Shown: positions 8,201 to 16,576 of the stretch, piece after piece | How the letters are laid out: each line of letters begins with the position of its first letter | Numbering within the stretch: the stretch's first letter is position 1 | DNA from: Plantactinospora mayteni | Lineage (GTDB): Bacteria > Actinomycetota > Actinomycetes > Mycobacteriales > Micromonosporaceae | DNA: 64,000 bases | NCBI RefSeq assembly: GCF_016862935.1 | Contig: NZ_BONX01000035.1 | Coordinates: 124,001 to 188,000, forward strand | Reading direction: 5' to 3' | Notes under the pieces: model-generated | What the model was told of the DNA's origin: nothing | The model's database searches: none | The model's input: only the letters and a program-made list of their open reading frames with translations | Made by a program: the position numbers and the translations under genes

Positions 8201-11200
8201 CGCCCACCCGGGGCGCCGTGACCCGGGTCGAGGAGGCGAGCGGCCACACCGGCGGCAGCGCCTCCTACGTGGAGGTGAACCGGTACCTGCGGGACGCGCA
8301 CGGCCGCATCACCGCCAAGTACGACGCGCTCGGCAACGTCGAGACGACCGCGTTCACCCCGGCGACGGGCGGCCCGGCGACGCAGATCGTGACCACCAAC
8401 GGCCTGGGGCACCGCAGCAGCACCGTGCTGGACCCCCGGTTCGGGCTGCCGCTGCGCAGCACCGACGCCAACGACCGGGTCACCGACATGGAGTACGACG
8501 GGCTGGGCCGGCTGCGCCGGGTCTGGGCGCCGGACCGTGCCCGGGCCACCTGGCCGAACGAGCCGAGCGTCGAGCACGGGTACACCATCCGGGCCGGCGG
8601 CCCGTCCTTCGTCACCACCAAGGCCCTGGTCGGCGACGGGAGCCGATACCAGACCAGCTACCAGCTCTTCGACGGCTTCCTCCGGGAGCGGCAACTCCAG
8701 GCACCGTCGCCGGCCGGCGGTCGCGTCATCACCGACGTCCGGTACGACGGGCACGGCCGGGTCAGCCGGAGCAATGCGCCGTACTGGAACAACCAGGCGG
8801 ATCCGGGCAGCACCCTGGTGGACGTCGCCGACGCCGCCGTACCGGGCCAGACCCGGTTCCTCTACGACGATGCCGACCGGGAGACCGCCGAGATCTTCCT
8901 CTCCGGGGGCGTGGAGAAGTGGCGCACCACCACCTCGTACGGGGGAAACTGGATCGCCGAGGACCCGCCGGACGGCAGCCCGGCCACCATGCGGATCTTC
9001 GACGCCCGGGAGCGGGTGGTGGAGCTGCGGCAGTACACCGGGGGCGCGCCCACCGGCGCGTACGACACCACCCGGTACGCCTACGGGCGGGCCGGCGAGC
9101 TGTCGTCGGTGACCGACGCGGCGGGCAACGTCTGGCGCTACGGGTACGACCTGCGTGGGCGCCGGGTCCGCGCCGAGGACCCCGACACCGGCGTCGCCAC
9201 CTCCAGCTACGACAACCTGGACCGGGTCACCGCCACCACCGACGGCCGGGGCCGGACCCTCGCCTACACCTACGACGCGCTGGGCCGCCGTACCGCGCTG
9301 CACGAGGGCTCCACGGCCGGCGCGAAGCTCGCCGAGTGGAGTTACGACATGGCCGGCGGCAAGGGGATGCCCGCGAGCACGGTCCGCTACGCCGGCGGCG
9401 CCGCGTACCGCAGCGAGGTCCTCGGGTACGACGGGGCGGGGCGCCCGACCGGGCACGCCGTGGTGATCCCGGAGAGTGAGACCGGACTCGCCGGACGGTA
9501 CGAGACCCGACTGACCTACCACGACACCGGCGAGGTGGCCACGGCCACGCTGCCGGCGGCCGGCAACCTGCCGGCGGAGACCCTCCGCTACGGCTACCAG
9601 CCCGTGACCGGGGACCGCACGACGCTGACCAGCGACCTGGCGACGTACGTGCAGTCGGCCAGCCACACCGAGCTGGGCGAGCTGAGTCAGCAGCGGCTCG
9701 GCGCGCCGGAGAAGCAGGTGGTGCGGACCTTCGGCTACGAGACGGGTACCCGGCGACTGGCCACGGCGACCGCCACGACCCGTACCGCGACGGCCGAGAC
9801 CCCGATCACCTCGGTCTCCTACACGTACGACCCCGCCGGCAACATCACCCGGATCGCCGACTCGGTCAGCCGGGACACCCAGTGCTTCCGCACCGACTAC
9901 CTACGCCGGCTGACCGAGGCGTGGACGCCGGCCTCCGGCGCGTGCGACGCCGCACCGTCGACCGCCCTCGGCGGGCCGGCACCCTACTGGCACTCCTACG
10001 GCTACGACCGGACCGGCAACCGCGTCCGCGAGGTGCGGCACGCCGCCTCCGGCGACACCACCCGCGACTACGCGTACCCGGCGGCCGGCGCCGCCCAGCC
10101 ACACACGGTGCGGTCGGTCACCACCACCGACTCGGCCGGCTCGCGTACCGATGCGTACGCCTACGACTCGGCCGGCAACACCACCAACCGACCGGGCCAG
10201 CAGCTCAGCTGGGACGCCGAAGGGCGGGTGGCCGCGGTCACCGAGGGCAGCTCGGTCACCTCGTACCTCTACGACGCGGACGGACAGCGGCTGATCCGCC
10301 GCGACGCCAGCGGCAGCACCCTCTACCTCGACGACACCGAGCTGCACAGCGCGACCGGCGGCACCCGCTACTACCTGCTCGACGAGCGACCGGTCGCGGT
10401 GCGTACCGGCGGCACGCTGACCTGGCTGGTGGCGGACCATCAGAACACCGGCGACATCGCCGTCGCAGCCGGCACGCTCGACGTGACCCGCCGGTACCGG
10501 CTGCCCTTCGGCGCGCCACGCGGCGCCACGCCGGTCACCTGGCCCGGCGAGCGGGGTTTCGTCGGCGGAGTCACCGACGCCGCCACCGGCCTGACCCACC
10601 TCGGTGCCCGGGAGTACGACCCCGGCCTCGGCCGGTTCCTCTCCGTCGACCCGGAGGTCGACCAGTTCGACCCACAGACCATGCAGGGATACGCCTACGC
10701 CCTGAACAGCCCGGTGACCCTCAGCGACCCGGACGGGCGCAAGGCCAAGCCCGACCCGTACAAGAACTGCGGCGGGACCAAGCGGGCCTGCGAGTACTAC
10801 GAGGAGCAGTACGTCAAGTACAAGAAGAAGCTGGCGGAGCTGGAGAAGAAGCGCAAGGAACTACAGGAGGCCGCCAAGCGGATCCGGGAGCAGGCCGAGA
10901 AGGCGCGTCAGAAGGACAAGCCGGCCCTGGGCAAGCTCCTCGACTGGCTGGCCAAGCAGATCGACGAGATCACCAGCAGCCCGGTCTGGCGGGTGGTCAA
11001 GATGGGCGCGGCCCTCTGCGCGGTGGCGATGCCGGGCTGCGCCGCCGTGGCCGTCGCGATGAGCGCCGTCGACGCGGTGGTCAAGCTCAGCAAGGGTGAC
11101 CTGGTCGGCGCGGGGCTCGAGATCGTCAGCACCCTCGCGGGATCCATCGGCCTGGCGGCCAAGGGGCTCGGCAACGTGGCGCGGGTCGCGTCGGGCGGAC

Positions 11201-11433
11201 TGAAGAACCTCAGCAAGAAGGCCCCGAGCTGGCCCTTTGTCTGGCGGGTCACCAAGAAGGCCCCGCACGAGCTGGCGAAGAAGCTGGACCGCTTCGCGGA
11301 CCGGATGGACCGACTGGCCGACCGGATGAACGGGGTCGGCTGGGCAGCGGAGACCGGCGGCCAGGGCTGGGACCTGTGGAAGAAGGCCGTGGAGGAGCAG
11401 AAGAAGGCGGAGGAACGCCGGAAGAAGGCGTGA
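5239..11433 (+). CDS. Giant secreted RHS/YD-repeat protein
   Basis: A 2064-residue protein. A basic N-terminus followed by a hydrophobic stretch and an SADAA site (near residue 45) indicates export. Residues about 60-300 are Ala/Pro-rich, then comes a conserved entry region (SYPLVVPPAPGPVPDLALTYNSG), many YD repeats (YDALGRRTAL, YDLRGRRV, YDNLDRV) and the RHS core end REYDPGLGRFLSVDP ... DPDGR (about residues 1787-1834). The last 230 residues are a separate tail: a Lys/Glu coiled coil (about 1851-1895) and Ala/Gly-rich hydrophobic segments (about 1919-1980). RHS cores form a shell around a C-terminal, often toxic, domain; here no immunity-like gene follows. ATG 5239 is preferred to GTG 5215 because AGAGGTGA precedes it. 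Confidence 0.93.
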   Translation: MRTPRTRSGGRAYRLFVVARRAVTYATAAAVVGGLLVAPRSADAAPSGAERAAVAAPVSVPVAPARQAAIPPDPARQAVSQRPVTVTWPAAGSAEVAVPAPGANRRAGAAGPARAGSLPVWLGPAGTAPAATDPRGSASAGSASAGPAANSPPARVRVELLDQAAVRQLGLTGLLLRLRRTDGATTEGAVAAEVDYFGFRAAAGGGFGARLRVVRLPACALAPGCTSPAEVVPGRNDVARSRLRVDVTVPGGAGALFAVVAAPAGSTGSFAATELTPSARWSVGLQSGDFTWSYPLVVPPAPGPVPDLALTYNSGSVDGRMGSSNNQPSWVGEGFDLSAGYIQRSYRECAEDGGNAGTLDQCWVTQNATAVFSGLGGELVRDDATGTWRAQDDKGWRVELKTGAVNGDNDGEYWILTSPQGTRYYFGLSRLPGWSSGRPVTQSTWTVPVFANQAGEPCRQSTPAASWCQQAYRWNLDYVVDAHGDAMSYWYQQETNSYGRWNGSPYFGETTPYVRGGYLTQVDYGQRDGAVYTATPAARVTFGVADRCSATSTSACDPANSANWKNWPDVPWDQRCTSSCTYYWQPTFWTTKRLASISTLVNSGGTLSPAESWTLRHSYPDPYPAGGDPWTEPNDASRSLWLGGITHSGGGVTEPEVTFSGVSKINRHNANAEFPGLYKWRVGAITNETGGRIEVTYSSPQCGAEPYIIPDRNVSRCYPRGDMPAPYAGPDVFYKYVVDRVTERDMVGGNPDQITSYEYLDGAAWRYDDADNTPTADRDWNQWRGYQKIRVRTGPAGAQTLREHLFLRGMTGDRNMDGSTKNVTVTDSQGGTTNDRLYWRGFARETIVYNAAGSAAIEKTLGEPTLVRTTATRARSGLPTLEATYTDERVERKVTTLAAGGTRTTEIRREYDAQGRLTAIDDIADVATTADDACTRITYAENTDAWILDAEARMEIVGVNCQTTPSYPGDLLLDRRNYFDGATVWGTPPTRGAVTRVEEASGHTGGSASYVEVNRYLRDAHGRITAKYDALGNVETTAFTPATGGPATQIVTTNGLGHRSSTVLDPRFGLPLRSTDANDRVTDMEYDGLGRLRRVWAPDRARATWPNEPSVEHGYTIRAGGPSFVTTKALVGDGSRYQTSYQLFDGFLRERQLQAPSPAGGRVITDVRYDGHGRVSRSNAPYWNNQADPGSTLVDVADAAVPGQTRFLYDDADRETAEIFLSGGVEKWRTTTSYGGNWIAEDPPDGSPATMRIFDARERVVELRQYTGGAPTGAYDTTRYAYGRAGELSSVTDAAGNVWRYGYDLRGRRVRAEDPDTGVATSSYDNLDRVTATTDGRGRTLAYTYDALGRRTALHEGSTAGAKLAEWSYDMAGGKGMPASTVRYAGGAAYRSEVLGYDGAGRPTGHAVVIPESETGLAGRYETRLTYHDTGEVATATLPAAGNLPAETLRYGYQPVTGDRTTLTSDLATYVQSASHTELGELSQQRLGAPEKQVVRTFGYETGTRRLATATATTRTATAETPITSVSYTYDPAGNITRIADSVSRDTQCFRTDYLRRLTEAWTPASGACDAAPSTALGGPAPYWHSYGYDRTGNRVREVRHAASGDTTRDYAYPAAGAAQPHTVRSVTTTDSAGSRTDAYAYDSAGNTTNRPGQQLSWDAEGRVAAVTEGSSVTSYLYDADGQRLIRRDASGSTLYLDDTELHSATGGTRYYLLDERPVAVRTGGTLTWLVADHQNTGDIAVAAGTLDVTRRYRLPFGAPRGATPVTWPGERGFVGGVTDAATGLTHLGAREYDPGLGRFLSVDPEVDQFDPQTMQGYAYALNSPVTLSDPDGRKAKPDPYKNCGGTKRACEYYEEQYVKYKKKLAELEKKRKELQEAAKRIREQAEKARQKDKPALGKLLDWLAKQIDEITSSPVWRVVKMGAALCAVAMPGCAAVAVAMSAVDAVVKLSKGDLVGAGLEIVSTLAGSIGLAAKGLGNVARVASGGLKNLSKKAPSWPFVWRVTKKAPHELAKKLDRFADRMDRLADRMNGVGWAAETGGQGWDLWKKAVEEQKKAEERRKKA

Positions 11434-11465
11434 CGGCGTCCGTGCGCCCGGTTTGTGCGATCGAC

Positions 11466-11537
11466 GACCCGGGCAGCGGGGTGCTTCAGGGACCCGGGCA
11501 CGGGGTGCTTCAGGACCCGGGCAGCGGGGTGCTTCAG
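11466..11537. repeat. Three tandem 23-24 bp repeats
   Basis: Three head-to-tail units at 11466-11489, 11491-11513 and 11514-11537 share GACCCGGGCA(G)CGGGGTGCTTCAG; the middle unit lacks one G. They fill the 100-base gap between the convergent RHS and efflux genes, and the last unit contains the efflux gene's stop codon. Each unit holds CCCGGG but no strong hairpin. Confidence 0.8.
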
Positions 11538-12835
11538 GTGCGTTCTGCCGGGGCGGGACCGGCGGACGTACCCGAGCGCTCGGTCTTCCACCGGCTCAGG
11601 CGCCTCGGTCGGTCCGCCGCCGGCTCGGCCGGTTCCCGTCCCCGGGCGATGGTGAAGACCACCAGCGCGGAGAGGGCGGTGCTGCCGAGCACCAGTACGG
11701 CCATCGGCAGCGCGCTGTCGTCCGGGCCGAGCCCGGCCAGCGGTGCCACGGCGGCGGCGATGGAGAGCTGGAGCGCGCCGAGCAGCGCGGCGGCGCTGCC
11801 GGCGTGCCCGGGATGCCGATCCAGGGCCAGGGCCAGCCCGTTCGGCAGGGTCATCCCGACGCACGAGACGAAGACGAAGAGCGCGACCAGGACGGTCGGG
11901 ACGTTCTCCGTGGCCGCCCCGCCGAGCAGGGCGGCGCCGGCCAGCAGGCTGGCGAGCAGGGCGGTGCCGAGCAGTCGGCGGGTGCCGTACCGGTCGAGCA
12001 GCCGGGCGTTGAGTTGGCCGATTGCGGTCATCCCGACGGCGTTCACCGCGAAGACCAGGGTGAACCAGCCGGCGGAGAGCGCGAAGACGTCCTGGATCAG
12101 GAACGAGGACCCGGAGATGTACGCGAAGAGCGCGGCGAAGGCCAGCCCCTGGGTGAGTACGTAGCCGAGGTAGATCCGGTCGGTGAGCAGTCCCCACATC
12201 ACCCGGGCGGTAGCGGCTGGTCCACCGGTGTGCCGCCGTTGCGGCGGGAGCGTCTCCGGCAGCCGCCAGACGACGGCGGCGAGCACCAGCAGCCCGATCG
12301 CCGACAGCGCGACGAAGACGGCCCGCCAGGAGCCGAACCGGAGTACCAGGTTGCCGAGGGCCGGCGCAATGGCCGGGGCGACCCCGAAGATCAGGATCAG
12401 CCGGGAGAAGTACTTCGCCGCCGCCACCCCGGAGTGCAGGTCCCGGACGATGGCCCGGGCGACGACCACGCCGGTACCGCTGGCCACTCCCTGGAGCAGT
12501 CGGAGCGCGGCCAGCGCCTCGGCCGACGGTGCGAACGCGCAGAGCAGACTGGTCACCGTGTACGCGGCGACGCCGACCAGTACCGGCCGGCGGCGTCCCC
12601 ACCGGTCGCTGAGCGGCCCGGTGACGAGCTGGCCGAGGGCGAGGCCGAACAGGAAGGTGGTGAGGGAGAGCTGCACCTGTGCCGGAGTGGCGCGGAGGTC
12701 GCCGGTCATCTCGGGGAACGCCGGCAGGTACATGTCCAGGGACAGTGGACCGACCGCGGTCAGGGTACCGAGCAGCAGCAGTTGTCCGACTCCCGAGGCG
12801 CGGCCCGGCGGCGCTGCGGAGCGCGCTCTGCCCAC
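11534..12835 (-). CDS. MFS drug-resistance transporter, Bcr/CflA type
   Basis: A 433-residue integral membrane protein with about 12 hydrophobic segments. It carries the MFS loop motif GPLSDRWGRRRPVL between helices 2 and 3, and the Bcr/CflA-like start PLSLDMYLPAFPEM, plus GVASGTGVVVARAIVRDL in helix 4. The family exports drugs or small metabolites by proton antiport; the substrate here is unknown. The GTG start at 12835 is preceded by AGGGGGA. It is divergent from a MarR regulator whose probable operator overlaps the promoter, so induction by a ligand of that regulator is likely. The C-terminal tail ends inside a tandem-repeat unit, suggesting the end of the gene was remodelled by repeat expansion. 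Confidence 0.92.
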   Translation of the reverse strand: MGRARSAAPPGRASGVGQLLLLGTLTAVGPLSLDMYLPAFPEMTGDLRATPAQVQLSLTTFLFGLALGQLVTGPLSDRWGRRRPVLVGVAAYTVTSLLCAFAPSAEALAALRLLQGVASGTGVVVARAIVRDLHSGVAAAKYFSRLILIFGVAPAIAPALGNLVLRFGSWRAVFVALSAIGLLVLAAVVWRLPETLPPQRRHTGGPAATARVMWGLLTDRIYLGYVLTQGLAFAALFAYISGSSFLIQDVFALSAGWFTLVFAVNAVGMTAIGQLNARLLDRYGTRRLLGTALLASLLAGAALLGGAATENVPTVLVALFVFVSCVGMTLPNGLALALDRHPGHAGSAAALLGALQLSIAAAVAPLAGLGPDDSALPMAVLVLGSTALSALVVFTIARGREPAEPAADRPRRLSRWKTERSGTSAGPAPAERT

Positions 12836-12872
12836 GGTGGTCCCCCTAGTCTTGGGCTGGACACCGACACCT

Positions 12873-12892
12873 TAGCTCTGTAGGCAGAGCTA
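12873..12892. promoter_or_regulatory. Probable MarR operator between efflux and regulator genes
   Basis: TAGCTCTGtaggCAGAGCTA is an 8-bp perfect inverted repeat with a four-base spacer, the size and symmetry expected for a MarR dimer site. It lies 37 bases before the efflux gene start and 136 before the marR-like start, in the shared control region. Confidence 0.65.
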
Positions 12893-13028
12893 TTGCGATG
12901 TGAGGTAGCCGACGCCGGGCCACCGACAGGTCCCGGCGACGACGGCACGGCGGACGAAACGGCGCCGGACCACGAGGGTGGGTGCCGGACGAGCACGACG
13001 GTGCCGGACGAGACGGTGAGGGGCGAGG

Positions 13029-13556
13029 ATGACCGACGACGCGACGGCCGACGCGACGGCTGGTGCGGCGGAGGCGCTCGGCAGCGCCGTGGCCGACCTG
13101 CACCGGGTGCTGCGCCGCTCGACCAGCCGGCGGGTCGGCCGTCCACCGCTGCCCGACGCCCAGGTGGAGGTGCTGCGGCTGGTCGAACGCTGTCCGGAGA
13201 TCAGCGTCAAGGAGGCGGCGGAGCGGCTGCACACCGCCGCCAACACGGTCAGCACGCTGGTCGGCGACCTCGCCGGAGCCGGCCTGCTGGAGCGCACCCG
13301 GGATCCGCACAACCGGCGGATCGTCCGGCTCCGGCTCACCCCGGCCGCGCACCTGCGGATCGGCGAGTACGTCGCGCACCGGCGTGACCTGCTGCTCGAC
13401 GCGCTGCATCGGCTCGACGAGCCGGCCCGGCGGGACATCGAGCGGGCCGCCGGCCAACTGCACCGGCTCGCCGACCTGCTCGCCGACCACGAGCGTGCCA
13501 CCGACCACGAGCGTGCCGACCAGCCGTCAGAGCCGCCGGCCGCTGCCCGTCCGTAG
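13029..13556 (+). CDS. MarR-family transcriptional regulator
   Basis: A 175-residue winged-helix protein. Residues about 40-110 form the MarR DNA-binding domain: PEISVKEAAERLHTAANTVSTLVGDLAGAGLLERTRDPHNRRIVRLRLT contains the helix-turn-helix and the wing with conserved Asp/Arg. Flanking helices make the dimer interface. The last 20 or so residues (DHERATDHERADQPSEPPAAARP in pieces) come from the start of a 70-bp tandem repeat array, so the C-terminus is an acquired tail. ATG 13029 follows GGGGCGAGG. Its position next to a divergent drug exporter, with an inverted repeat between, suggests it represses that pump until an effector binds. Confidence 0.9.
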   Translation: MTDDATADATAGAAEALGSAVADLHRVLRRSTSRRVGRPPLPDAQVEVLRLVERCPEISVKEAAERLHTAANTVSTLVGDLAGAGLLERTRDPHNRRIVRLRLTPAAHLRIGEYVAHRRDLLLDALHRLDEPARRDIERAAGQLHRLADLLADHERATDHERADQPSEPPAAARP

Positions 13557-13696
13557 GCAGGAGCGTGCCGTCGACCAGGAGCGTGCCGACCAGCCGTCCG
13601 ATCCGCCGGCCGCTGCCCGTCCGTAGGCAGGAGCGTGCCGCCGACCAGGAGCGTGCCGGCCAGCCGTCAGAGCTGCCGGACGCTGCCCGTCCGTAG
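13511..13696. repeat. 70-bp tandem repeat array
   Basis: Units start at 13511, 13581 and 13651 with a 70-base period; the third is cut at 46 bases. Each unit ends a reading frame with CGTCCGTAG, so a stop codon is repeated in every copy. The array begins within the 3' end of the marR-like gene and a shorter duplication (GACCACGAGCGTGCC twice, 13487-13519) lies just upstream. Confidence 0.85.
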
Positions 13697-13793
13697 AGCG
13701 GGACGGCACGGGCGGTGCGCGGCAGCACACCCGGCCCGTGCCAGACTTGACCGGCGGGCGGCCGGCCCGGTCGCGACGAGGAGAGGGTTGGTC

Positions 13794-14972
13794 GTGTTGC
13801 GCTGGTTGACGGCGGGAGAGTCCCATGGTCCCGCCCTGGTTGCGGTGCTGGAAGGGTTGCCGGCCGGGGTCGAGGTGACCAGCGAGGAGATCGTCCGCCA
13901 GTTGGGCCGCCGCCGACTCGGCTACGGCCGGGGTGCCCGGATGTCCTTCGAGCGGGACGAGGTCGAGATCGTCGGCGGTCTCCGGCACGGACTGACCCTG
14001 GGTAGTCCGGTGGCGATCCGGGTGGGTAACTCCGAGTGGCCGAAGTGGCAGACGGTGATGGCGGCCGACCCGGTCGACCCGGAGCTGCTGGCCGGCCAGG
14101 CCCGCAACGCACCGCTGACCCGCCCCCGTCCCGGGCACGCCGACCTGGCCGGCATGCAGAAATACGGCCACACCGACGCCCGGCCGATCCTGGAGCGGGC
14201 CAGCGCCCGGGAGACCGCGGCCCGGGTCGCGGTCGGCACCGTCGCCCGGGCCCTGCTCCGGCAGGCGCTCGGCATCGAGATCGTCTCGCACGTGGTGGAA
14301 CTCGGCTCGGTGGCCGCCAAGCCCGGGCTCCAGCCCCGGCCGGAGGACGCCGAGCGGATCGACGCCGACCCGCTGCGCTGCCTCGACCCGGAGGCGAGTG
14401 CCCGGATGGTCGCCGAGGTGGACGCCGCCAAGTCCGACGCCGACACCCTCGGCGGGATCGTCGAGGTGCTCGCCTACAACGTGCCACCAGGGCTGGGCAG
14501 TCACGTGCAGTGGGACCGCAAGCTCGACGCCCGGCTCGCCGCCGCGCTGATGTCCATCCAGGCGATCAAGGGTGTGGAGATCGGCGACGCCTGGCAGCAG
14601 GCCCGGTCCCGGGGCTCGGTGGCGCACGACGAGATCGTCCCCACCGCCACCGGGGTACGCCGGGTCACCGACCGGGCCGGTGGCCTGGAGGGCGGGATCA
14701 CCACCGGCGAGCCACTGCGGGTACGCGCCGCGATGAAGCCGATCTCCTCGCTCAACCGAGCACTGTCCACGGTGGACGTGGCGACCGGCGAGCCGGCGAC
14801 CGCGATCAACCAGCGCTCCGACGTCTGCGCCGTACCGGCCGCCGCGATCGTCGCCGAGACCATGGTCGCGCTGGTACTGGCCGAGGCGGCGTTGGAGAAG
14901 TTCGGCGGGGACTCGGTTGCCGAGGTCCGCCGCAACCTCGCCGGCTACCTGGACAACCTGGTGATCCACTGA
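13794..14972 (+). CDS. aroC: Chorismate synthase
   Basis: A 392-residue chorismate synthase, which converts 5-enolpyruvylshikimate 3-phosphate to chorismate with reduced FMN. The N-terminal signature [12 protein letters not shown] (residues 5-16), the [15 protein letters not shown] strand, the [14 protein letters not shown] loop and the late RSDVCAVPA segment are all present at family positions. The GTG at 13794 gives the standard N-terminus and follows GAGGAGAGG. It overlaps aroK by one base, so aroC and aroK are coupled. It opens the shikimate block. Confidence 0.98.
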   Translation: MLRWLTAGESHGPALVAVLEGLPAGVEVTSEEIVRQLGRRRLGYGRGARMSFERDEVEIVGGLRHGLTLGSPVAIRVGNSEWPKWQTVMAADPVDPELLAGQARNAPLTRPRPGHADLAGMQKYGHTDARPILERASARETAARVAVGTVARALLRQALGIEIVSHVVELGSVAAKPGLQPRPEDAERIDADPLRCLDPEASARMVAEVDAAKSDADTLGGIVEVLAYNVPPGLGSHVQWDRKLDARLAAALMSIQAIKGVEIGDAWQQARSRGSVAHDEIVPTATGVRRVTDRAGGLEGGITTGEPLRVRAAMKPISSLNRALSTVDVATGEPATAINQRSDVCAVPAAAIVAETMVALVLAEAALEKFGGDSVAEVRRNLAGYLDNLVIH

Positions 14973-15493
14973 TGGCGCCGGTCTGTGTGCTGGTCGGCGT
15001 GATGGGCGCCGGCAAGACCAGCACCGGGCTGCTGGTCGCCAAGGGGCTCGGGGTCGACTTCCGCGACACCGACAGCGACATCGAGGCGACGGCCGGCAAG
15101 CCGATCCCGGAGATCTTCGTCGACGACGGCGAGGAACACTTCCGTACCCTGGAACGGGCCGCGGTGGCGACCGCGCTGGCCTCCTTCGACGGGGTGCTGG
15201 CGCTCGGCGGCGGCGCGATCCTCGCCGAGGAGAACCGGGCCGCCCTGGCCGGGCACCGGGTCGTCTACCTCTCGGTCGAGCTGTCGGACGCGGTCAAGCG
15301 GGTCGGCCTCGGCACCGGTCGGCCGCTGCTCGCGATCAACCCCCGGGCCACCCTGAAGCATCTGCTCGACCAGCGGCGCCCGCTCTATGCCGAGGTGGCC
15401 ACCTGGACCGTGGTCACCGACGGGCGGACCCCGGAACAGGTGGCCGACGAGATCCTGGCCGAGCTGGCCGGCGACCGGCAGCCGGGAAGGTAG
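14972..15493 (+). CDS. aroK: Shikimate kinase
   Basis: A 173-residue P-loop kinase that phosphorylates shikimate at the 3-hydroxyl. Walker A is GVMGAGKTS (residues 9-17), the shikimate-binding Asp residues lie in RDTDSDIE (31-38), LGGGA follows near 77, and the lid arginine is in GTGRPLL. The ATG overlaps the aroC stop (TGATG). In most actinobacteria aroB follows directly; here a hydrolase and a WYL regulator intervene. Confidence 0.97.
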   Translation: MAPVCVLVGVMGAGKTSTGLLVAKGLGVDFRDTDSDIEATAGKPIPEIFVDDGEEHFRTLERAAVATALASFDGVLALGGGAILAEENRAALAGHRVVYLSVELSDAVKRVGLGTGRPLLAINPRATLKHLLDQRRPLYAEVATWTVVTDGRTPEQVADEILAELAGDRQPGR

Positions 15494-15659
15494 TCGGTGC
15501 GAAGACTGTCGAGCTGGGTGCACGAACGGGGCGCGGAACCCCGGTGTCGGGACGGCGGTCGGCAGCTCCACCGGTAGCGCGGTGACCGTGCCGGGTGCCG
15601 GATGGCGCGACGGGTGCCGGATGGCGTGGTGGGGGCACAAGCGGGGCAGCTCGACAGTC

Positions 15660-15721
15660 TCCCCGCCGGACACCTTGCCCTCCCCGGCGGACACCCGCCG
15701 GCCACCCGTGCCCGGCGGGGA
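15660..15721. terminator. Nested hairpins between convergent aroK and hydrolase genes
   Basis: An inner stem CCGGCGG-acac-CCGCCGG (15684-15701) sits inside an outer 10-bp inverted repeat (15660-15669 with 15712-15721). The position between two converging genes suits a bidirectional terminator. The rest of the 246-base gap (15494-15739) shows no gene. Confidence 0.5.
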
Positions 15722-15739
15722 CGCCCAAGCCGCCGACGG

Positions 15740-16492
15740 CTATCCGGTGCTGGTCGGGGTCGGAACCGCTCGGCCGATCCGGTCCAGCAGCTCGGTGAGG
15801 CGCTTCGGTTCGCTGAACATCGGCCAGTGCCCGGTCGGCAGGCCGTAGAGGTCGGCACCGGTCAGCCCGGCGAAGAACGGGTGCCCCTGCGCGATCATCT
15901 GCCGCACCGTCTCGACCGGGAAGGTGCAGGCGATCAGCGCGGTCGGCACCGCGCCGCCGTGCGGCAGTCGTACCGGGTCGGTGGCGGCGCGCAGCGGCTG
16001 GCCGGTGGTGCGGTCGCGGAGCAGGTCCAGCATCTCGTCGTCCAGCCCGGCCAGGTTGACCGGGTCGGCGGCCCGATCCCAGTCCGGCGGCGGCAGCAGG
16101 TGTCCGGCGCCGATCAGCGCCCGGAGCCGCTCCTGCTCCTCCGGCGGGTGGGTGTCGAACTGCGCCGTACCCGTCGGCAGCGGTCCGCTGTCGAGGTAGA
16201 CCACCCGGGCGAACCGGTCGGGGAGTCGGTCCGCCGCCTGCTGGACCGGCATCCCGCCGCCGGAGTGCCCGACCAGTACGACGTCGTGCAGATCCTCCGC
16301 CTCGACCAGCCGGACGATGTCGGTGGTGTGGGTCTCCAGGCCCACGTCGGGGTCGGCCAGGTGGGCCCGGTCGGCCACCCCGGTCAGGGTCAACGGGTAC
16401 GCCCGGTGCCCGGCCGCGCGCAGCCCCTCGGACACCTCCCGCCAGGCCCAGGCGCCGAGCCAGAAACCGGGGACGAGGACGAACGTGGCCAT
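15740..16492 (-). CDS. Alpha/beta-hydrolase
   Basis: A 250-residue alpha/beta-hydrolase of the salicylate-esterase/hydroxynitrile-lyase-like type. The oxyanion region VLVPGFWLGAWAW (residues 5-17) is followed by the nucleophile elbow VGHSGGGMP, an acid in the middle region, and the catalytic His in PTGHWPMFSEPKRL near the C-terminus. The protein is cytoplasmic, without a signal peptide. It is divergent from the WYL regulator with a 9-bp inverted repeat in the gap, so that regulator probably controls it. Substrate unknown. Together the two genes split the aro cluster. Confidence 0.9.
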   Translation of the reverse strand: MATFVLVPGFWLGAWAWREVSEGLRAAGHRAYPLTLTGVADRAHLADPDVGLETHTTDIVRLVEAEDLHDVVLVGHSGGGMPVQQAADRLPDRFARVVYLDSGPLPTGTAQFDTHPPEEQERLRALIGAGHLLPPPDWDRAADPVNLAGLDDEMLDLLRDRTTGQPLRAATDPVRLPHGGAVPTALIACTFPVETVRQMIAQGHPFFAGLTGADLYGLPTGHWPMFSEPKRLTELLDRIGRAVPTPTSTG

Positions 16493-16539
16493 CTGTCTGC
16501 TCCTTCTGTCGGGCGATCCGGCGTCGACGGTAGAGTCGA

Positions 16540-16562
16540 ATCCGGGCGACTTCCGCCCGGAT
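16540..16562. promoter_or_regulatory. Inverted repeat, probable operator of the WYL regulator
   Basis: ATCCGGGCG and CGCCCGGAT form a perfect 9-bp inverted repeat with a five-base spacer. It follows a TAGAGT -10-like box (16531-16536) and ends just before the AGGAG ribosome binding site, a position that would block transcription or translation start of the regulator gene and could affect the divergent hydrolase. Confidence 0.5.
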
Positions 16563-16576
16563 CAGGAGCGTGACCC

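Noticed and set aside
5179-9666. A 1495-codon open frame on the minus strand inside the RHS gene
   Set aside because: Long antisense frames are expected in DNA of this GC content; the product is a Val/Gly/Arg-rich artefact and the plus strand is clearly the RHS gene.
13511-13696. 70-bp repeats, and likewise 11466-11537 and 56705-56916, as CRISPR arrays
   Set aside because: The units are head-to-tail without unique spacers, and no cas genes are nearby.
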